Source of the DNA: G963662905 sp965230045
GTDB lineage: Bacteria > Bacteroidota > Bacteroidia > Bacteroidales > WRLA01
Direction: 5' to 3'
Length of the DNA stretch: 64,000 nt
Assembly: GCA_965230045.1 (NCBI GenBank)
Contig: OZ245940.1
Span: 310,001-374,000, forward strand
A program made the position numbers and the translations under genes. Shown here one piece after another: positions 33,751 through 43,122 of the stretch. Under the pieces are notes generated by a model. The model made no database searches, had not been told where the DNA came from, and saw only the letters and a list, made by a program, of their open reading frames with translations. Position 1 is the first letter of the stretch. Each line of letters starts with the position of its first letter.

Positions 33751-35868
33751 TTAATAATAATCTACGCGATTATCTTCAATATCGGCACTTTCTTCGAGGG
33801 CACGGAAGATATAATTATTGGCACGGGCACGAAGGCTGTTCACCATTTGTTTTTGCTCTGATCCAAAATTATCTTTAAGGACAGGCTCAACAAATTTATC
33901 CACAACAACAACGAAAGCGGCATTATTTCCTTCTATTGGGCCAACGAGCTGACCTTTTGGCGATCCGAGCACTTCCCCAATTACTTCCATTTCACGGCCA
34001 ATTTTAGGCAGGTTAAAAGAAGTGAATTTGATATTTTTCACGGAATCGATTTCCTGATCAAACTTTTGGGCATATTCTTCAAGGCTTTTCGCATTGCTTT
34101 GCTTCATCTTCTCGATGATCTGGTCGGCTTTTTTCTTTTTCAGAACGAGGGGTTCGATTACATCGCGGATTTGGCTCAGGGGCGCTATACCATCTTCACG
34201 GCGTTCTTTCAGCGCTGCTACGATGAATTTATCATCATTTTCAAACACCTGTGAAACGTCACCTACACTGGTTTCTTCATTAAAAGCCCATCGGATCATC
34301 TGGCGTGGTGATTCAACTCCGGGAATACGGTTGTCCATAGGGTTCAGGTATTCACGCTGGCGTTTATTCAGACCTTCTTCGGTAATTGCGGTATTGAATT
34401 CATCGATGGTGCGGTGTTCGCCGGAAAATGAACTGGCATCTGAATAAATCTGCTGAATTGTTTGGTTGCTGGGGACGATTTCGCGGTCAAGCATAGCAAC
34501 GCGTACTTTTTTCACATCCTCTTTTTTTCCTGTTACTTTAATTACATGGAATCCAAAGGCTGTTTCAACCGTTACTATATCACCCACACGTGCTTCGAGT
34601 ACAGCTTCATTAAAAGGGCCAACCATAGAGCCATCAGCGAACCAATCAAGGTCACCGCCATTTTCGGCTGCACTTGGATCGGTGCTGTACTGTTTGGCCA
34701 GCTCTTCCATTTTCTTTGGATTATTTTCAAGTACATTTTTCAGGCTGTCGGCGAGCTCCTCGGCTTTTTCACGGGCCATAGCATCAGTAGCAGCGCGGAA
34801 GGCGCCCTGGTAGCTGATCAGGATATGGCTTGCTTTCATTGAATCAGGACGCATGGCCACATCCATCAGGCGGGCAACATGATATATATTATTGTCGAGA
34901 TAAGGTTTCGCTGTAAAACCAGCTTCATTATGGAACATCAGGCTGTCAATCTGAATAGGAAGGCTGCCTTTTGTTTTCCATGTACTGTCGTAAGGAGCAT
35001 CGCTATTGTATCCAATAAAGCGTGGCACATCGGCAAGCTTCAGGCCCTTTAATTCGTCATAAAGTTCATAAACCGTTTTACGGGTAAATTCCTTATCCTC
35101 GGCGGAAGGGCGGATATCGAAGGTAACGTACTCAATATCAACATTACGCTTTTGCTCGTAACGGTCTTTGTGTTCGTTGTAGAAATCCTGGAAATCGGCA
35201 TCGGTAAGCTTAATCGTGCTATCGGCAATGGTTGAATAAGGAACTGCAAGCATACGAAAATCCACCGAACGGTTTTTCCGGTCATAATCCATTTGGGCAA
35301 AAGCAGCCGGCATGTAATATCCTTTGGTAATCAAGTCGTTAAACTTGGTATTTAGCGCATCGGCTTTAACCACCTGCAGGATATTTTCCATTTGCATCTG
35401 AACACGTGCTTCGCGCTGATCCAGCGTTTGAAGGAAATTCAGCAGGAGATCACGGTTGAATTGTCCGGTATTCGGATCAGTGAAGTTCTGAACGATAAAG
35501 CGGTGGGGGTTTTCACCCTGAATCAAATCATTGAGTTCTTCTTCAGATATCGTCAAGCCCAGCTCTTCGTACTGTTTGTCCATGATAATTTCATTGACAA
35601 ACATCTGCCAGGTATTTTGCCTGATATCAAAAATTTCGTCTGAAGTCAGGCTTGTTTTGCCTGAGTTCATCTTACTCAGTTCAGAATTTTCTTCAACTTT
35701 TTCTTCAAACTCACGATAGGTGATCTCTTCACCATCAACAACGCCCACAATATAATCTTTTCTTGGGCTTCCTTTTCCAAGGTCTCCGATAACAAATGCT
35801 GCAATTGCAACACCAACAATAGTTACTACAAGACCTGAATGTTTTCTAATAGAACCAATAATAGCCAT
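33751..35868 (-). CDS. PpiD/SurA-like peptidyl-prolyl isomerase, membrane-anchored
   Basis: 705 residues from the ATG at 35868 (an upstream TTG at 35895 would add nine). One N-terminal transmembrane anchor (HSGLVVTIVGVAIAAFVIG) is followed by a SurA_N-type chaperone domain, a parvulin rotamase domain (about 340-450; MKASHILISYQGAF, NGGDLDWFADGSMVGPFNEA, GFHVIKVTG), and a long C-terminal segment that may hold a second degenerate parvulin repeat. It should fold outer-membrane proteins at the periplasmic face. It follows the envelope cluster (lptC, CorC-like) but has its own promoter-like region. Confidence 0.93.
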   Translation of the reverse strand: MAIIGSIRKHSGLVVTIVGVAIAAFVIGDLGKGSPRKDYIVGVVDGEEITYREFEEKVEENSELSKMNSGKTSLTSDEIFDIRQNTWQMFVNEIIMDKQYEELGLTISEEELNDLIQGENPHRFIVQNFTDPNTGQFNRDLLLNFLQTLDQREARVQMQMENILQVVKADALNTKFNDLITKGYYMPAAFAQMDYDRKNRSVDFRMLAVPYSTIADSTIKLTDADFQDFYNEHKDRYEQKRNVDIEYVTFDIRPSAEDKEFTRKTVYELYDELKGLKLADVPRFIGYNSDAPYDSTWKTKGSLPIQIDSLMFHNEAGFTAKPYLDNNIYHVARLMDVAMRPDSMKASHILISYQGAFRAATDAMAREKAEELADSLKNVLENNPKKMEELAKQYSTDPSAAENGGDLDWFADGSMVGPFNEAVLEARVGDIVTVETAFGFHVIKVTGKKEDVKKVRVAMLDREIVPSNQTIQQIYSDASSFSGEHRTIDEFNTAITEEGLNKRQREYLNPMDNRIPGVESPRQMIRWAFNEETSVGDVSQVFENDDKFIVAALKERREDGIAPLSQIRDVIEPLVLKKKKADQIIEKMKQSNAKSLEEYAQKFDQEIDSVKNIKFTSFNLPKIGREMEVIGEVLGSPKGQLVGPIEGNNAAFVVVVDKFVEPVLKDNFGSEQKQMVNSLRARANNYIFRALEESADIEDNRVDYY

Positions 35869-36062
35869 TTCTAACGGTTTTTTTTGAGTCTGCAAATGTA
35901 CAACAGAAACCCAAACATAAAAAATATTTTTTCAATTGTTTGATTCATACACGGTTAAGCTCAAACCGTTAAATATCAACAACTTACGACATTAACACGC
36001 AAAGCACCGAAAATTTGTTGAATAGAAATTTGTTGAAAAGGGGTGAAAAACATCCGTTTATA
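35869..36062. promoter_or_regulatory. Intergenic region with PPIase promoter element and a 12-bp direct repeat
   Basis: TACATTTG on the minus strand (35900-35893) is a perfect -7 box 25 bases before the PPIase ATG; the -33 box is not obvious. AAATTTGTTGAA occurs twice, at 36011-36022 and 36026-36037, with unknown meaning. No terminator is visible after the CorC-like gene. Confidence 0.45.
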
Positions 36063-37334
36063 CTAGTTTTTCGGACTAAGCTTCAGGCGTACTTTATCAA
36101 TTTTAAACTCAGAGGCTTCAGTAATTGTGAAGGTAAAATTGTCGTAGCGGATTACTTCATTTAAAACCGGGATATCTTCATGTATATGCAGTATCAGGCC
36201 GGCCAAAGTTTCATAATCATCCGATTCGGGCAATTCTAGTCGGTATTTTTCATTCAGATAATCAATTTCGAGGCGTGCCGACAAAAGGTATTCTCCATCG
36301 CCCAAAACTTTTTCAAGCCTGTCGTCCTGGTCAAATTCGTCGTTAATTTCCCCAAAAATTTCTTCTATGATATCTTCCATCGTAAGCATACCGGCTGTTC
36401 CGCCAAATTCATCCACAACCACGGCAATACTTTTATGCTCACCAATGAACATCTGCAGCACTTTATTTGCCAGCATTGTTTCCGGCACAATAATAACGGG
36501 CTTAAGCACATCCTCAAGGCTTTGCGGCCTGCTAAACATATCATATGAATGAACATAACCGATAATATTGTCGATGCTTTCGCGATATACCAGGATTTTT
36601 GAATGGCCGGAGTGGATAAATGTTTGCTTTACTGTTTTCAGGCTTTCATCCATGGGATGTGCAATGATTTCATTTCTGGGTACCATGCATTCCCTCAAAC
36701 GCACACTGCGAAAATCGATTACGTTTTGGAACATTTGAATTTCATCCGGAATATTTTCGGCATGTTGGTCATCGGGGTTCAGCTCTTTTACGAAATGATC
36801 GAGGTCAACCGGAGAAAAGCGGATTTCTTCACCGCTGAATTTTATACGGAACCATTTGCGGAGCACAAATTCGGCAAGGCCCGTAAAGAACCAAATAAGC
36901 GGATAAGCCAGCAAATAAAATATATAAACCGGATAAACCAATGAACGCAATACTGAATTGGGATTGATCTGGAACAACATCTTTGGCAGGAACTCCGCAA
37001 AAAACAAGATGATCAGTGTGCTGATGAGTGTCTTGGAAAAAAGAATGAAGAACTCCGTATGCAGTTCCACTGGCAGCCAGTTGCGCAGTGCCGGTTCCAG
37101 AATTCCCGACATTGCCATACCGTAGATTACCAGGGCAATATTATTGCCCAACAGCATTGTACCGATAAAGCGCGACGGTGTGCGCAGAAAGCGTGATAAA
37201 ATTAGTGCCGAATGGCGTCCACGTCCTTTTTCAAGCTCAATTTTCAGTTTATTGGCACTTACAAATGCAATTTCAAGGCCCGAAAAAAAGGCGCTAAAAA
37301 TGAGCATCAATAATATAATGTGTACCCCTTCCAT
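36063..37334 (-). CDS. CorC/HlyC-family membrane protein with DUF21 and CBS domains
   Basis: 423 residues. The N-terminal CNNM/DUF21 membrane domain (about 1-190) has four hydrophobic helices and the family motif FFSGLEIAFVSANKLK. Two CBS domains follow (about 205-325; MVPRNEIIAHPMDE, DEFGGTAGMLTMEDI), then a CorC_HlyC transporter-associated domain (about 340-420). Relatives are linked to Mg2+/Co2+ efflux or resistance; in Bacteroidota the similar GldE is linked to gliding, but nothing here distinguishes them. It overlaps the lptC stop by one base. Confidence 0.92.
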   Translation of the reverse strand: MEGVHIILLMLIFSAFFSGLEIAFVSANKLKIELEKGRGRHSALILSRFLRTPSRFIGTMLLGNNIALVIYGMAMSGILEPALRNWLPVELHTEFFILFSKTLISTLIILFFAEFLPKMLFQINPNSVLRSLVYPVYIFYLLAYPLIWFFTGLAEFVLRKWFRIKFSGEEIRFSPVDLDHFVKELNPDDQHAENIPDEIQMFQNVIDFRSVRLRECMVPRNEIIAHPMDESLKTVKQTFIHSGHSKILVYRESIDNIIGYVHSYDMFSRPQSLEDVLKPVIIVPETMLANKVLQMFIGEHKSIAVVVDEFGGTAGMLTMEDIIEEIFGEINDEFDQDDRLEKVLGDGEYLLSARLEIDYLNEKYRLELPESDDYETLAGLILHIHEDIPVLNEVIRYDNFTFTITEASEFKIDKVRLKLSPKN

Positions 37335-37903
37335 TAGTAATCGTCTTCTGAATTAACCTGCAATTCGCCACTCACTTTCTTTATGGTACGGTTTTTAAAT
37401 GCTTCATCTGATTCAAAACCTTCTCCATATAGCACCTTATCATCGGTAGTAATTTTCACAAAAACATCCGAATATATTTTCTTGGCACGCTGATCCCAAA
37501 TCAGATGTTCCGTATTCATCTGTTCGTTTTTTTTAAGGTTGCGCACAACCACATCATTGCGTGCCTCCATAATTTTTTTGTCGGTAAAATTAACACCAAA
37601 ATTTGCCGTCAGGCGCGATTCGGGCTGCAGGCTGTCGTCATAGAAAGTAATATCCAATCCGTCCGGGAATTCGACACGTGGGTCTTCGGCATCATTGATA
37701 CTGATAATTTTTGGGCTGATCAAAAGTACTTTGGTGTGCCCGCTATCTGAATAAACCATTTCAGCATCAATAATGTACTCTCCGGGCAACGTGTCGGGTA
37801 AGTTGAGTTCCTGGATGCTCTTCAGGTCATTTTTACACGAAAAAAGCATTGCTATGAATATCATCACAACAATGCCTTTGCCGATACTAATGTATATTTT
37901 CAC
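37334..37903 (-). CDS. lptC: LPS export ABC transporter periplasmic protein LptC
   Basis: 189-residue periplasmic bridge protein that passes lipopolysaccharide from the LptBFG transporter towards LptA. It starts with GTG at 37903. In place of the single transmembrane anchor of E. coli LptC it has a lipobox (IAMLFSCKND), so it is probably a lipoprotein, as in other Bacteroidota. The beta-jellyroll region follows (about 45-170; VYSDSGHTKVLLISPKI, LTANFGVNFTDKKIMEARND). Cotranscribed with the TPR gene upstream and the CorC-like gene downstream. Confidence 0.85.
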   Translation of the reverse strand: MKIYISIGKGIVVMIFIAMLFSCKNDLKSIQELNLPDTLPGEYIIDAEMVYSDSGHTKVLLISPKIISINDAEDPRVEFPDGLDITFYDDSLQPESRLTANFGVNFTDKKIMEARNDVVVRNLKKNEQMNTEHLIWDQRAKKIYSDVFVKITTDDKVLYGEGFESDEAFKNRTIKKVSGELQVNSEDDY

Positions 37904-37931
37904 TGATTTTGTTCAGAATAATCTAATGGTT

Positions 37932-39314
37932 TTATTCATCCGAAGCGCGCACTTTTGTCGTTTCGTTGATCCAGCAACCGATTTCATAAGAATCTCCGGT
38001 TTTCTTTCCATGGAAGAAAATGGTTTCTGTTTTCGGGAAGTGCTTTTTATAAGTAGCGATCCGCTTATTGGCCATATCAGCGATAGAAGCATCGATATTT
38101 TTGGCCTGGGCATACTTATCAACCGCTGCCCAAAAACCGGCGCTTTTTTCGAGATCGTTGCTGCCGCATGAAGAAGCGCTTGCTGCATACATATCGCCGA
38201 TCAGGATCAACGGGTTACCATCGGTAGGACGGAGCTTAAGCGCAGCCCTTGCATGTTTCCGTGCTTCGGGATAATTCTTTTGGCTGAAATACACCTGTGC
38301 CAGAAGATATTCAGCATCTGCTTTCTTTTCGTCATCTTCGAAAAGGTCAACCGATTCGATCAGGTAATCGGCCGCTGTATTATAATCTTCTTTTTTCAGC
38401 AGCATGCGTGCCATAAGGTATGCCGATTGTGGCGTAGGGTCAAGTTTATGAAGCTTTTCAGTAGCCGCGAAGAAAAGCTCGGAATCGGTACAACCGGTTT
38501 TATCAAGCTGCTTGGTGATTTTGCCCAGTAGTTCAACATCATCAGGGTTTTCATCGAATTTCTTTTGATAAATCCCCACCAGGTCATCGCAAGTTGCATA
38601 GGGTTCAAATGTCAGTTCGATATTGTTTTTAGCTGTTTCGTATTGAGCAAGCTTTTTGGCATTACCGGCATACTTTTTCAGGTTGTAGTCGATGATACCG
38701 GAAAGCTGATCATATGTGTCCACAATTTCGGTATTATCAATTTCCCCGGCTTCTGCCATTCGGATTACATTCCTAAAATAATATATAAGTACATCCACTT
38801 TGGATTTATTTCCTTCCAGTTCAATGGATTTTTTCAGGGTATTGTAAACGCCTTTCATATCTGATGGGCGGTATTTATAGAGGTCGCCCCCTTTGCGTCC
38901 GAGTATATACCCTTCTTGCGGTTTGCCGGTTTTATAATGATTTGGGAAATATTTTATACGGTTATCGTAGGTCAGCATAAGCGTATCGATTAAACCTTCT
39001 TTAACGGCATCGTCTTTAGCTTTTTTGATTTTAAACTCTACCATTTTATTTCCGTCGGTATAAACAGATTCCATTGCCCTGGGGCAGTTGTTGAAGACCC
39101 ATTTCCAGGGGCCAAAAGCGTCATTAATGGCTGTATTCTGATAACCGCTTCCTTTCCATTGCTTATAGAATTCACGGTAGAGCGATAACTTCTCAACGCA
39201 GGTTGCACTATCTGCACCAAATCTTGATTCATCCTGTGCCAGCAGGGATGCAGGCAACATCATGGCGAACAATAGTAAAACCCCTGCGGCAGTAATAAAA
39301 CCTTTTCTTTTCAT
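37932..39314 (-). CDS. Exported tetratricopeptide-repeat protein
   Basis: 460 residues with a signal peptide (about 1-26, ending SLLAQ). The mature protein is all-helical; TPR units are clear in the C-terminal half (PQSAYLMARMLLKKEDYNTA, YLLAQVYFSQKNYPEARKHA, NPLILIGDMYAASASSCG). Several cysteines are spread through the protein. Likely a periplasmic protein-interaction scaffold within the envelope operon. No enzymatic motif recognised. Confidence 0.85.
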   Translation of the reverse strand: MKRKGFITAAGVLLLFAMMLPASLLAQDESRFGADSATCVEKLSLYREFYKQWKGSGYQNTAINDAFGPWKWVFNNCPRAMESVYTDGNKMVEFKIKKAKDDAVKEGLIDTLMLTYDNRIKYFPNHYKTGKPQEGYILGRKGGDLYKYRPSDMKGVYNTLKKSIELEGNKSKVDVLIYYFRNVIRMAEAGEIDNTEIVDTYDQLSGIIDYNLKKYAGNAKKLAQYETAKNNIELTFEPYATCDDLVGIYQKKFDENPDDVELLGKITKQLDKTGCTDSELFFAATEKLHKLDPTPQSAYLMARMLLKKEDYNTAADYLIESVDLFEDDEKKADAEYLLAQVYFSQKNYPEARKHARAALKLRPTDGNPLILIGDMYAASASSCGSNDLEKSAGFWAAVDKYAQAKNIDASIADMANKRIATYKKHFPKTETIFFHGKKTGDSYEIGCWINETTKVRASDE

Positions 39315-39390
39315 AATAAATAAGCTATAAATTGATATTCCTTTTTCTGTGAACGACGAACAAAATTAAAAAATATTTTAACATGCTCTG

Positions 39391-40680
39391 CTACTTGTAT
39401 CTGCGCTTAAAGAACCAAAGCTCTGAAATAGACATTCCTAATGAAAATTTAACAAAGTTCTCGCGAATAAGATCGTCTTCGGTAGTTCCTCTGGTACCTA
39501 CCTGAACGGCTAAATTAACAGTAGTCCGCGAACGAGGCAGAGGTAAACCCATACCAAAACTTAAGGAATACTCATTCAGGTTTGTTTTATGCAGGTTCAG
39601 ATAATCTTTTTCGTAGCGAAAGCCGAAACGGTATTTAATTCTTTGGAAATAAGAGGAAACACTGGTGTTGCTTGGCATCCACTCGGCGCCCAGGGCAATA
39701 TAATAGCTGTTTTCCAATGAATCGCTACTGCCAAATGCTTCATAATCTTTCCATAATGTCATACCGAAATCTGCGCCCATAGTCCACTTATTTGGTTTAG
39801 AGAAAGAAAATCCCATGCCAAACTGTGCGGGAAGATCAACTTTACCATCAGCAATCTCAATATCCTGTATGGTATCTACGCCAATTTCAGTACCGCCGTC
39901 GAAGCCACCGAACAATGTTTCAACAAGCCTGGTTTTATCTCCGCTGATGCTGGTTTTATTGCCAAAGCTGGCACCGGCAGTAAAATCATATCCCCATAAT
40001 TTATTGTAATACTGCAAACCAACAAGGTAGTTAAAATCCGAAACTGCGAAATCATCGGTTACCCTTGTATTTTTTATATAGATGGAGTCGGGGAAATGCA
40101 CCATGCGTTCATGTTCAATTGTTCCAAACATATAGTAGATATTGGCACCCAAAGAGAAATGCTCGCCCAGCTTAAATCCGTTTCCAAGATAGAACATATT
40201 AATACCGCCCCCGCCATTAAAGGAGTAATAGACATCACCAATCTTTTCCTGATCTTCGACAAGGCTGTAGATATCATAACCTACGCTGGTAAATGGCAGT
40301 AAACCAATACTTGATTTCCACCAATGCGTTATCGGGAAACCCAAAGTAAGGTATTTGACCGAGGCATTTGAAAAATTGCTGCTCATGCCCCCTGAGCTGA
40401 GTGAACCGGTTTGCGCATACAATCCGGCATCAAAAAGGAAGGTAAGCGAATCGATGGTTGTGTATGTGGCGGGGTTTTGGGGCGTGAGATATCCATGGCT
40501 TCGTACACCCTGAACAATTCCACCCATAGCGGTATTGCGCACATTTGTAGTTTCCATGACCTCACCAAGACCAAAGCGCGAGTAAGGGGAACTTGTTTGA
40601 TTCTGTGCATTTATATTCTGACCAATAAAAATCAAACAGATCAGGAAAAGGCCGGAGTAAAGAGTTTTTTTATTAAGCAT
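39391..40680 (-). CDS. Outer-membrane beta-barrel protein, OmpP1/FadL-like
   Basis: 429 residues with a signal peptide (about 1-25, ending NINAQ). The N-terminal SPYSRFGLGEVMETTNVRN and the following NTAMGG, PATYTTIDSLTF blocks are typical of Bacteroidota porin-like outer-membrane proteins of the FadL/OmpP1 type. Alternating hydrophobic strands continue to the end. FadL relatives transport hydrophobic compounds; the substrate is unknown. Its start overlaps the end of coaX by eight bases. Confidence 0.85.
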   Translation of the reverse strand: MLNKKTLYSGLFLICLIFIGQNINAQNQTSSPYSRFGLGEVMETTNVRNTAMGGIVQGVRSHGYLTPQNPATYTTIDSLTFLFDAGLYAQTGSLSSGGMSSNFSNASVKYLTLGFPITHWWKSSIGLLPFTSVGYDIYSLVEDQEKIGDVYYSFNGGGGINMFYLGNGFKLGEHFSLGANIYYMFGTIEHERMVHFPDSIYIKNTRVTDDFAVSDFNYLVGLQYYNKLWGYDFTAGASFGNKTSISGDKTRLVETLFGGFDGGTEIGVDTIQDIEIADGKVDLPAQFGMGFSFSKPNKWTMGADFGMTLWKDYEAFGSSDSLENSYYIALGAEWMPSNTSVSSYFQRIKYRFGFRYEKDYLNLHKTNLNEYSLSFGMGLPLPRSRTTVNLAVQVGTRGTTEDDLIRENFVKFSLGMSISELWFFKRRYK

Positions 40681-41398
40681 TCAGATCCAATATTATATTT
40701 AATCCCTGGAGCACCAAATTTGGGTGTGCAAAGATGTTATTTTTTAGCTTTTTATCAAAATAATTTGCGTCTCCACCGGTAAATATCACCTTTAAAGCCG
40801 GATATTTCTGTTGAAAACGATGAATTATTCCTTCAGTTTCACAAATCATGCCCTGACAGGTACCGGCAATTATGGAAGATTCTGTATCCTGACCCAATAA
40901 TACACTGTAATCCCGTACTTTAACTAAGGGCAAACGTGCAGTATAAGCATGAAGTGACTGCAATCGCATATTTAGGCCGGGGCTGATGCCGCCGCCTTTA
41001 TAGGTTGTTCCCTGCTCCACAAAGTCCCATGTAAGGCAGGAACCGGCATCAAAAACGAGAATATCTTGCCCGGAAAATAAATCTGCCGCTCCCACTGCAG
41101 CTGCTATGCGGTCAAGGCCAAGGGTTTCGGGGGTTTTATAATCGTTTTGCAATGAAACCCTGCTCTTGGAATTAAATACCACAAAAGAGCTATAGTACGA
41201 TTGCAATAGCCGCAAAAAAGCAGTATCATCGCCTACACTGGAAAAAATCAGCTTTCTGCAATAAACGGAATACTTTTTTATAAAGCGCTCAAAACCCAAT
41301 AGATCATTGGTTTTTATCAGCTGCTTTTTGGTAAGTTCTTTTCCGTCGAAAAGGGCAAGCTTCACATTGGTGTTGCCGGCATCAATGACTAAATTCAT
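40673..41398 (-). CDS. coaX: Type III pantothenate kinase
   Basis: 241-residue enzyme catalysing the first step of coenzyme A synthesis. The ASKHA phosphate motif LVIDAGNTNVKLALFDG is at the N-terminus and the DAGSCLTWDFV and GGGISPGLNMR motifs follow. I chose the ATG at 41398; the longer frame to 41509 begins upstream of a -7 box (TATGTTTG, 41427-41420) and adds unrelated sequence. First gene of the envelope operon, a gene order I recognise from other Bacteroidota. Confidence 0.96.
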   Translation of the reverse strand: MNLVIDAGNTNVKLALFDGKELTKKQLIKTNDLLGFERFIKKYSVYCRKLIFSSVGDDTAFLRLLQSYYSSFVVFNSKSRVSLQNDYKTPETLGLDRIAAAVGAADLFSGQDILVFDAGSCLTWDFVEQGTTYKGGGISPGLNMRLQSLHAYTARLPLVKVRDYSVLLGQDTESSIIAGTCQGMICETEGIIHRFQQKYPALKVIFTGGDANYFDKKLKNNIFAHPNLVLQGLNIILDLNA

Positions 41399-41703
41399 AA
41401 AATCGATTCGATAATGTTTCAAACATAATGAAACGGAAAAAATTGCTTCATCAGGCTTAATTTTAATACAAATTAAGAATAAAAGAAATTTGCTGGCTGG
41501 TTTAGCCAAAAAAATAATCCCGGTTTCATAATCAAACCAACAAAAAACACACTACATAAAAAGCTAATTTAGAATACTATAACGAATGTAAATTTAGTAA
41601 GCGCCACATATTCATCCGGCATTTCCACAGAAAACCCGGAATTTCTTTAATTTTTTTTTGGCAGTTTTAAATTTCGCAGTATATTTGCACCTCCAAAACG
41701 GGA
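41399..41703. promoter_or_regulatory. Intergenic region between coaX and tRNA-Phe
   Basis: Holds the coaX -7 box (TATGTTTG on the minus strand, 41427-41420) and, at the far end, the tRNA promoter. The AT-rich middle (about 41430-41650) shows no coding potential, structured RNA or repeat that I can support. Confidence 0.6.
41657..41687 (+). promoter_or_regulatory. Promoter of tRNA-Phe
   Basis: TTTG (41657-41660), a 19-base spacer and TATATTTG (41680-41687) match the Bacteroidota consensus in both boxes. Transcription would start about ten bases before the tRNA. Confidence 0.8.
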
Positions 41704-41776
<73 letters not shown>

Positions 41777-41777
41777 C

Positions 41778-41813
41778 AAAAAACCTGGCTCAAACGAGTC
41801 AGGTTTTTTTGTT
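41778..41813 (+). terminator. Terminator after tRNA-Phe
   Basis: AAAAAACCTGGCTC pairs with GAGTCAGGTTTTTT around an AAAC loop (one G-U pair), followed by a T run, directly after the tRNA. Confidence 0.88.
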
Positions 41814-41849
41814 TTTTCGGATTCATTCTCAGGAAATAACATATAATTA

Positions 41850-41881
41850 TTTGGTCTTCATTAATTTTTTCTGTAAATTTG
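41850..41881 (+). promoter_or_regulatory. Promoter of the SnoaL-like lipoprotein gene
   Basis: TTTG (41850-41853), a 20-base spacer and TAAATTTG (41874-41881) match the consensus exactly, 31 bases before the ATG. Confidence 0.8.
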
Positions 41882-41912
41882 AAGGGTAGGAACCTCAAAA
41901 ACCACATTTAAC

Positions 41913-42416
41913 ATGAAAACCAATTTTACCCTTTTACTGTTTGCTCTCGCAGTTATTTTCACTGCATGCAAAAACGAACCCTGTTGCGACAAAGAACAGG
42001 AAAAAATCAATTCTGAACAGGAGTTAAAAGCCGTTTCCAATGTCCTCGAAAAATATGTAATTGCTCAGGAATCACAAGACCTGGAGCAGGTACAAAGTGT
42101 TTGGGCACCCGATGGGGATATTGTGATTTTCGGTACGGCAGGCGATGAAAAACTTGTTGGCTGGGAAGAAATCAAAAATGCGTTTAAAACCCAGTACGAC
42201 CTTTTTGATGAAGTTTTTATCACGGTAAAAGACCAAAACATCAAAATGAGCAAAAAATGCCATACAGCCTGGTTTTCCGAAACCATTGATTACAGTTATA
42301 CGGCCAATGATGAAGCAAAAACCTATGAAGGCATCCGCTTTACAGGCGTGCTTGAGAAGAGGGACGGGAAATGGTATATCGTACAAAGCCACATGTCTAT
42401 TCCTGCGGCAGAATAG
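41913..42416 (+). CDS. SnoaL-like (NTF2-fold) lipoprotein
   Basis: 167 residues. A lipoprotein signal (VIFTACKNEPCC) is followed by an NTF2-like alpha+beta barrel of the SnoaL_3 type (about 38-162; WAPDGDIVIFGTAGDEKLVGWEEI, written here only as landmarks WAPDGDIVIFG and GWEEIKNAF, ending KWYIVQSHMS). Such domains often bind or isomerise small hydrophobic ligands; no catalytic residues can be assigned. Monocistronic with its own promoter and terminator. Confidence 0.87.
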   Translation: MKTNFTLLLFALAVIFTACKNEPCCDKEQEKINSEQELKAVSNVLEKYVIAQESQDLEQVQSVWAPDGDIVIFGTAGDEKLVGWEEIKNAFKTQYDLFDEVFITVKDQNIKMSKKCHTAWFSETIDYSYTANDEAKTYEGIRFTGVLEKRDGKWYIVQSHMSIPAAE

Positions 42417-42428
42417 CACAGGCCACAT

Positions 42429-43085
42429 TTACTGCATTTGATACCGGATTTTTATTCCGGTATTTTTTTTACCATCTAATACATCGCCCAGATTATAATA
42501 ACGGTGCACATAACCATTTTCTTTTGAAAGCTGCTGCGGACGGTTGCTTGCTCTTTTGATTTTTCCGGGCAGTTTGTATATTTCGTGTACATTCACCAAA
42601 TCCCCAAATATATCAAGTTGATTTTTAGCCTGTTCATCCAGCAGAAGGCTCATATAGGGTGTTAGGTTGCGCACTTTGATACGTTTGTTGTTGATTTTGA
42701 GCACAGCCGGGCCTTCCCTCTTTGCACGGGCAATGGCGTAAATTGCTTTATTAAAGGCTGCGGCATCCCTAAAGTGAAAAGAAATGGAATTCCTGCCTTC
42801 AGATCTGGAAAAATCGGTGCGCACCTCCGATATCCCCTCCTGCCCTTTCAGCATGCCGGCGAGTTCCCGTGCCAGCTTACGCGATTCGCTGTCGATTTGC
42901 CTTTGTGCATCGCTGTTGCCTGTCAAGCTGGTAATTCCGTTCAGGCTGCTGTAATCAATCATGAACATCATACTCCCGGAGCCATCTTTTTCGATTTCTA
43001 CTTCCTGCACAATTTCCAGACAGGAACTCATGGCCATTATCAGGATTATCAGCCCTAAAAGCCGCTTTATAAATTGGAATTTCAT
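42429..43085 (-). CDS. Lipoprotein of unknown function
   Basis: 218 residues with a lipobox (IMAMSSCLEI). The mature part begins with EVEIEKDGSGSMMFMIDYSS, a beta-hairpin-like pattern I have seen in Bacteroidota envelope lipoproteins, and contains a central helical segment (about 58-85). No named domain recognised. Its last 30 bases contain the terminator hairpin of the convergent gene. It lies just upstream (in transcription, after the atpDC terminator) and has no clear promoter. Confidence 0.75.
   Translation of the reverse strand: MKFQFIKRLLGLIILIMAMSSCLEIVQEVEIEKDGSGSMMFMIDYSSLNGITSLTGNSDAQRQIDSESRKLARELAGMLKGQEGISEVRTDFSRSEGRNSISFHFRDAAAFNKAIYAIARAKREGPAVLKINNKRIKVRNLTPYMSLLLDEQAKNQLDIFGDLVNVHEIYKLPGKIKRASNRPQQLSKENGYVHRYYNLGDVLDGKKNTGIKIRYQMQ
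42441..42470 (+). terminator. Terminator of the SnoaL-like gene, inside the convergent CDS
   Basis: ATACCGGA (42441-42448) pairs perfectly with TCCGGTAT (42456-42463) around a seven-base loop, followed by seven Ts. The hairpin is within the last codons of the lipoprotein gene on the opposite strand. Confidence 0.85.
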
Positions 43086-43093
43086 AATGGGAC

Positions 43094-43119
43094 AAAAAAA
43101 AGGGAGGCGAGGCTCCCTT
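43094..43119 (-). terminator. Terminator after atpDC
   Basis: On the minus strand AAGGGAG pairs with CTCCCTT around a six-base loop, followed by a T run, four bases past the atpC stop. Confidence 0.88.
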
Positions 43120-43122
43120 CAA

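Noticed and set aside
36011..36037. 12-bp direct repeat AAATTTGTTGAA as an operator
   Set aside because: Two copies at 15-bp spacing in AT-rich DNA without a matching regulator; too weak for a functional claim.
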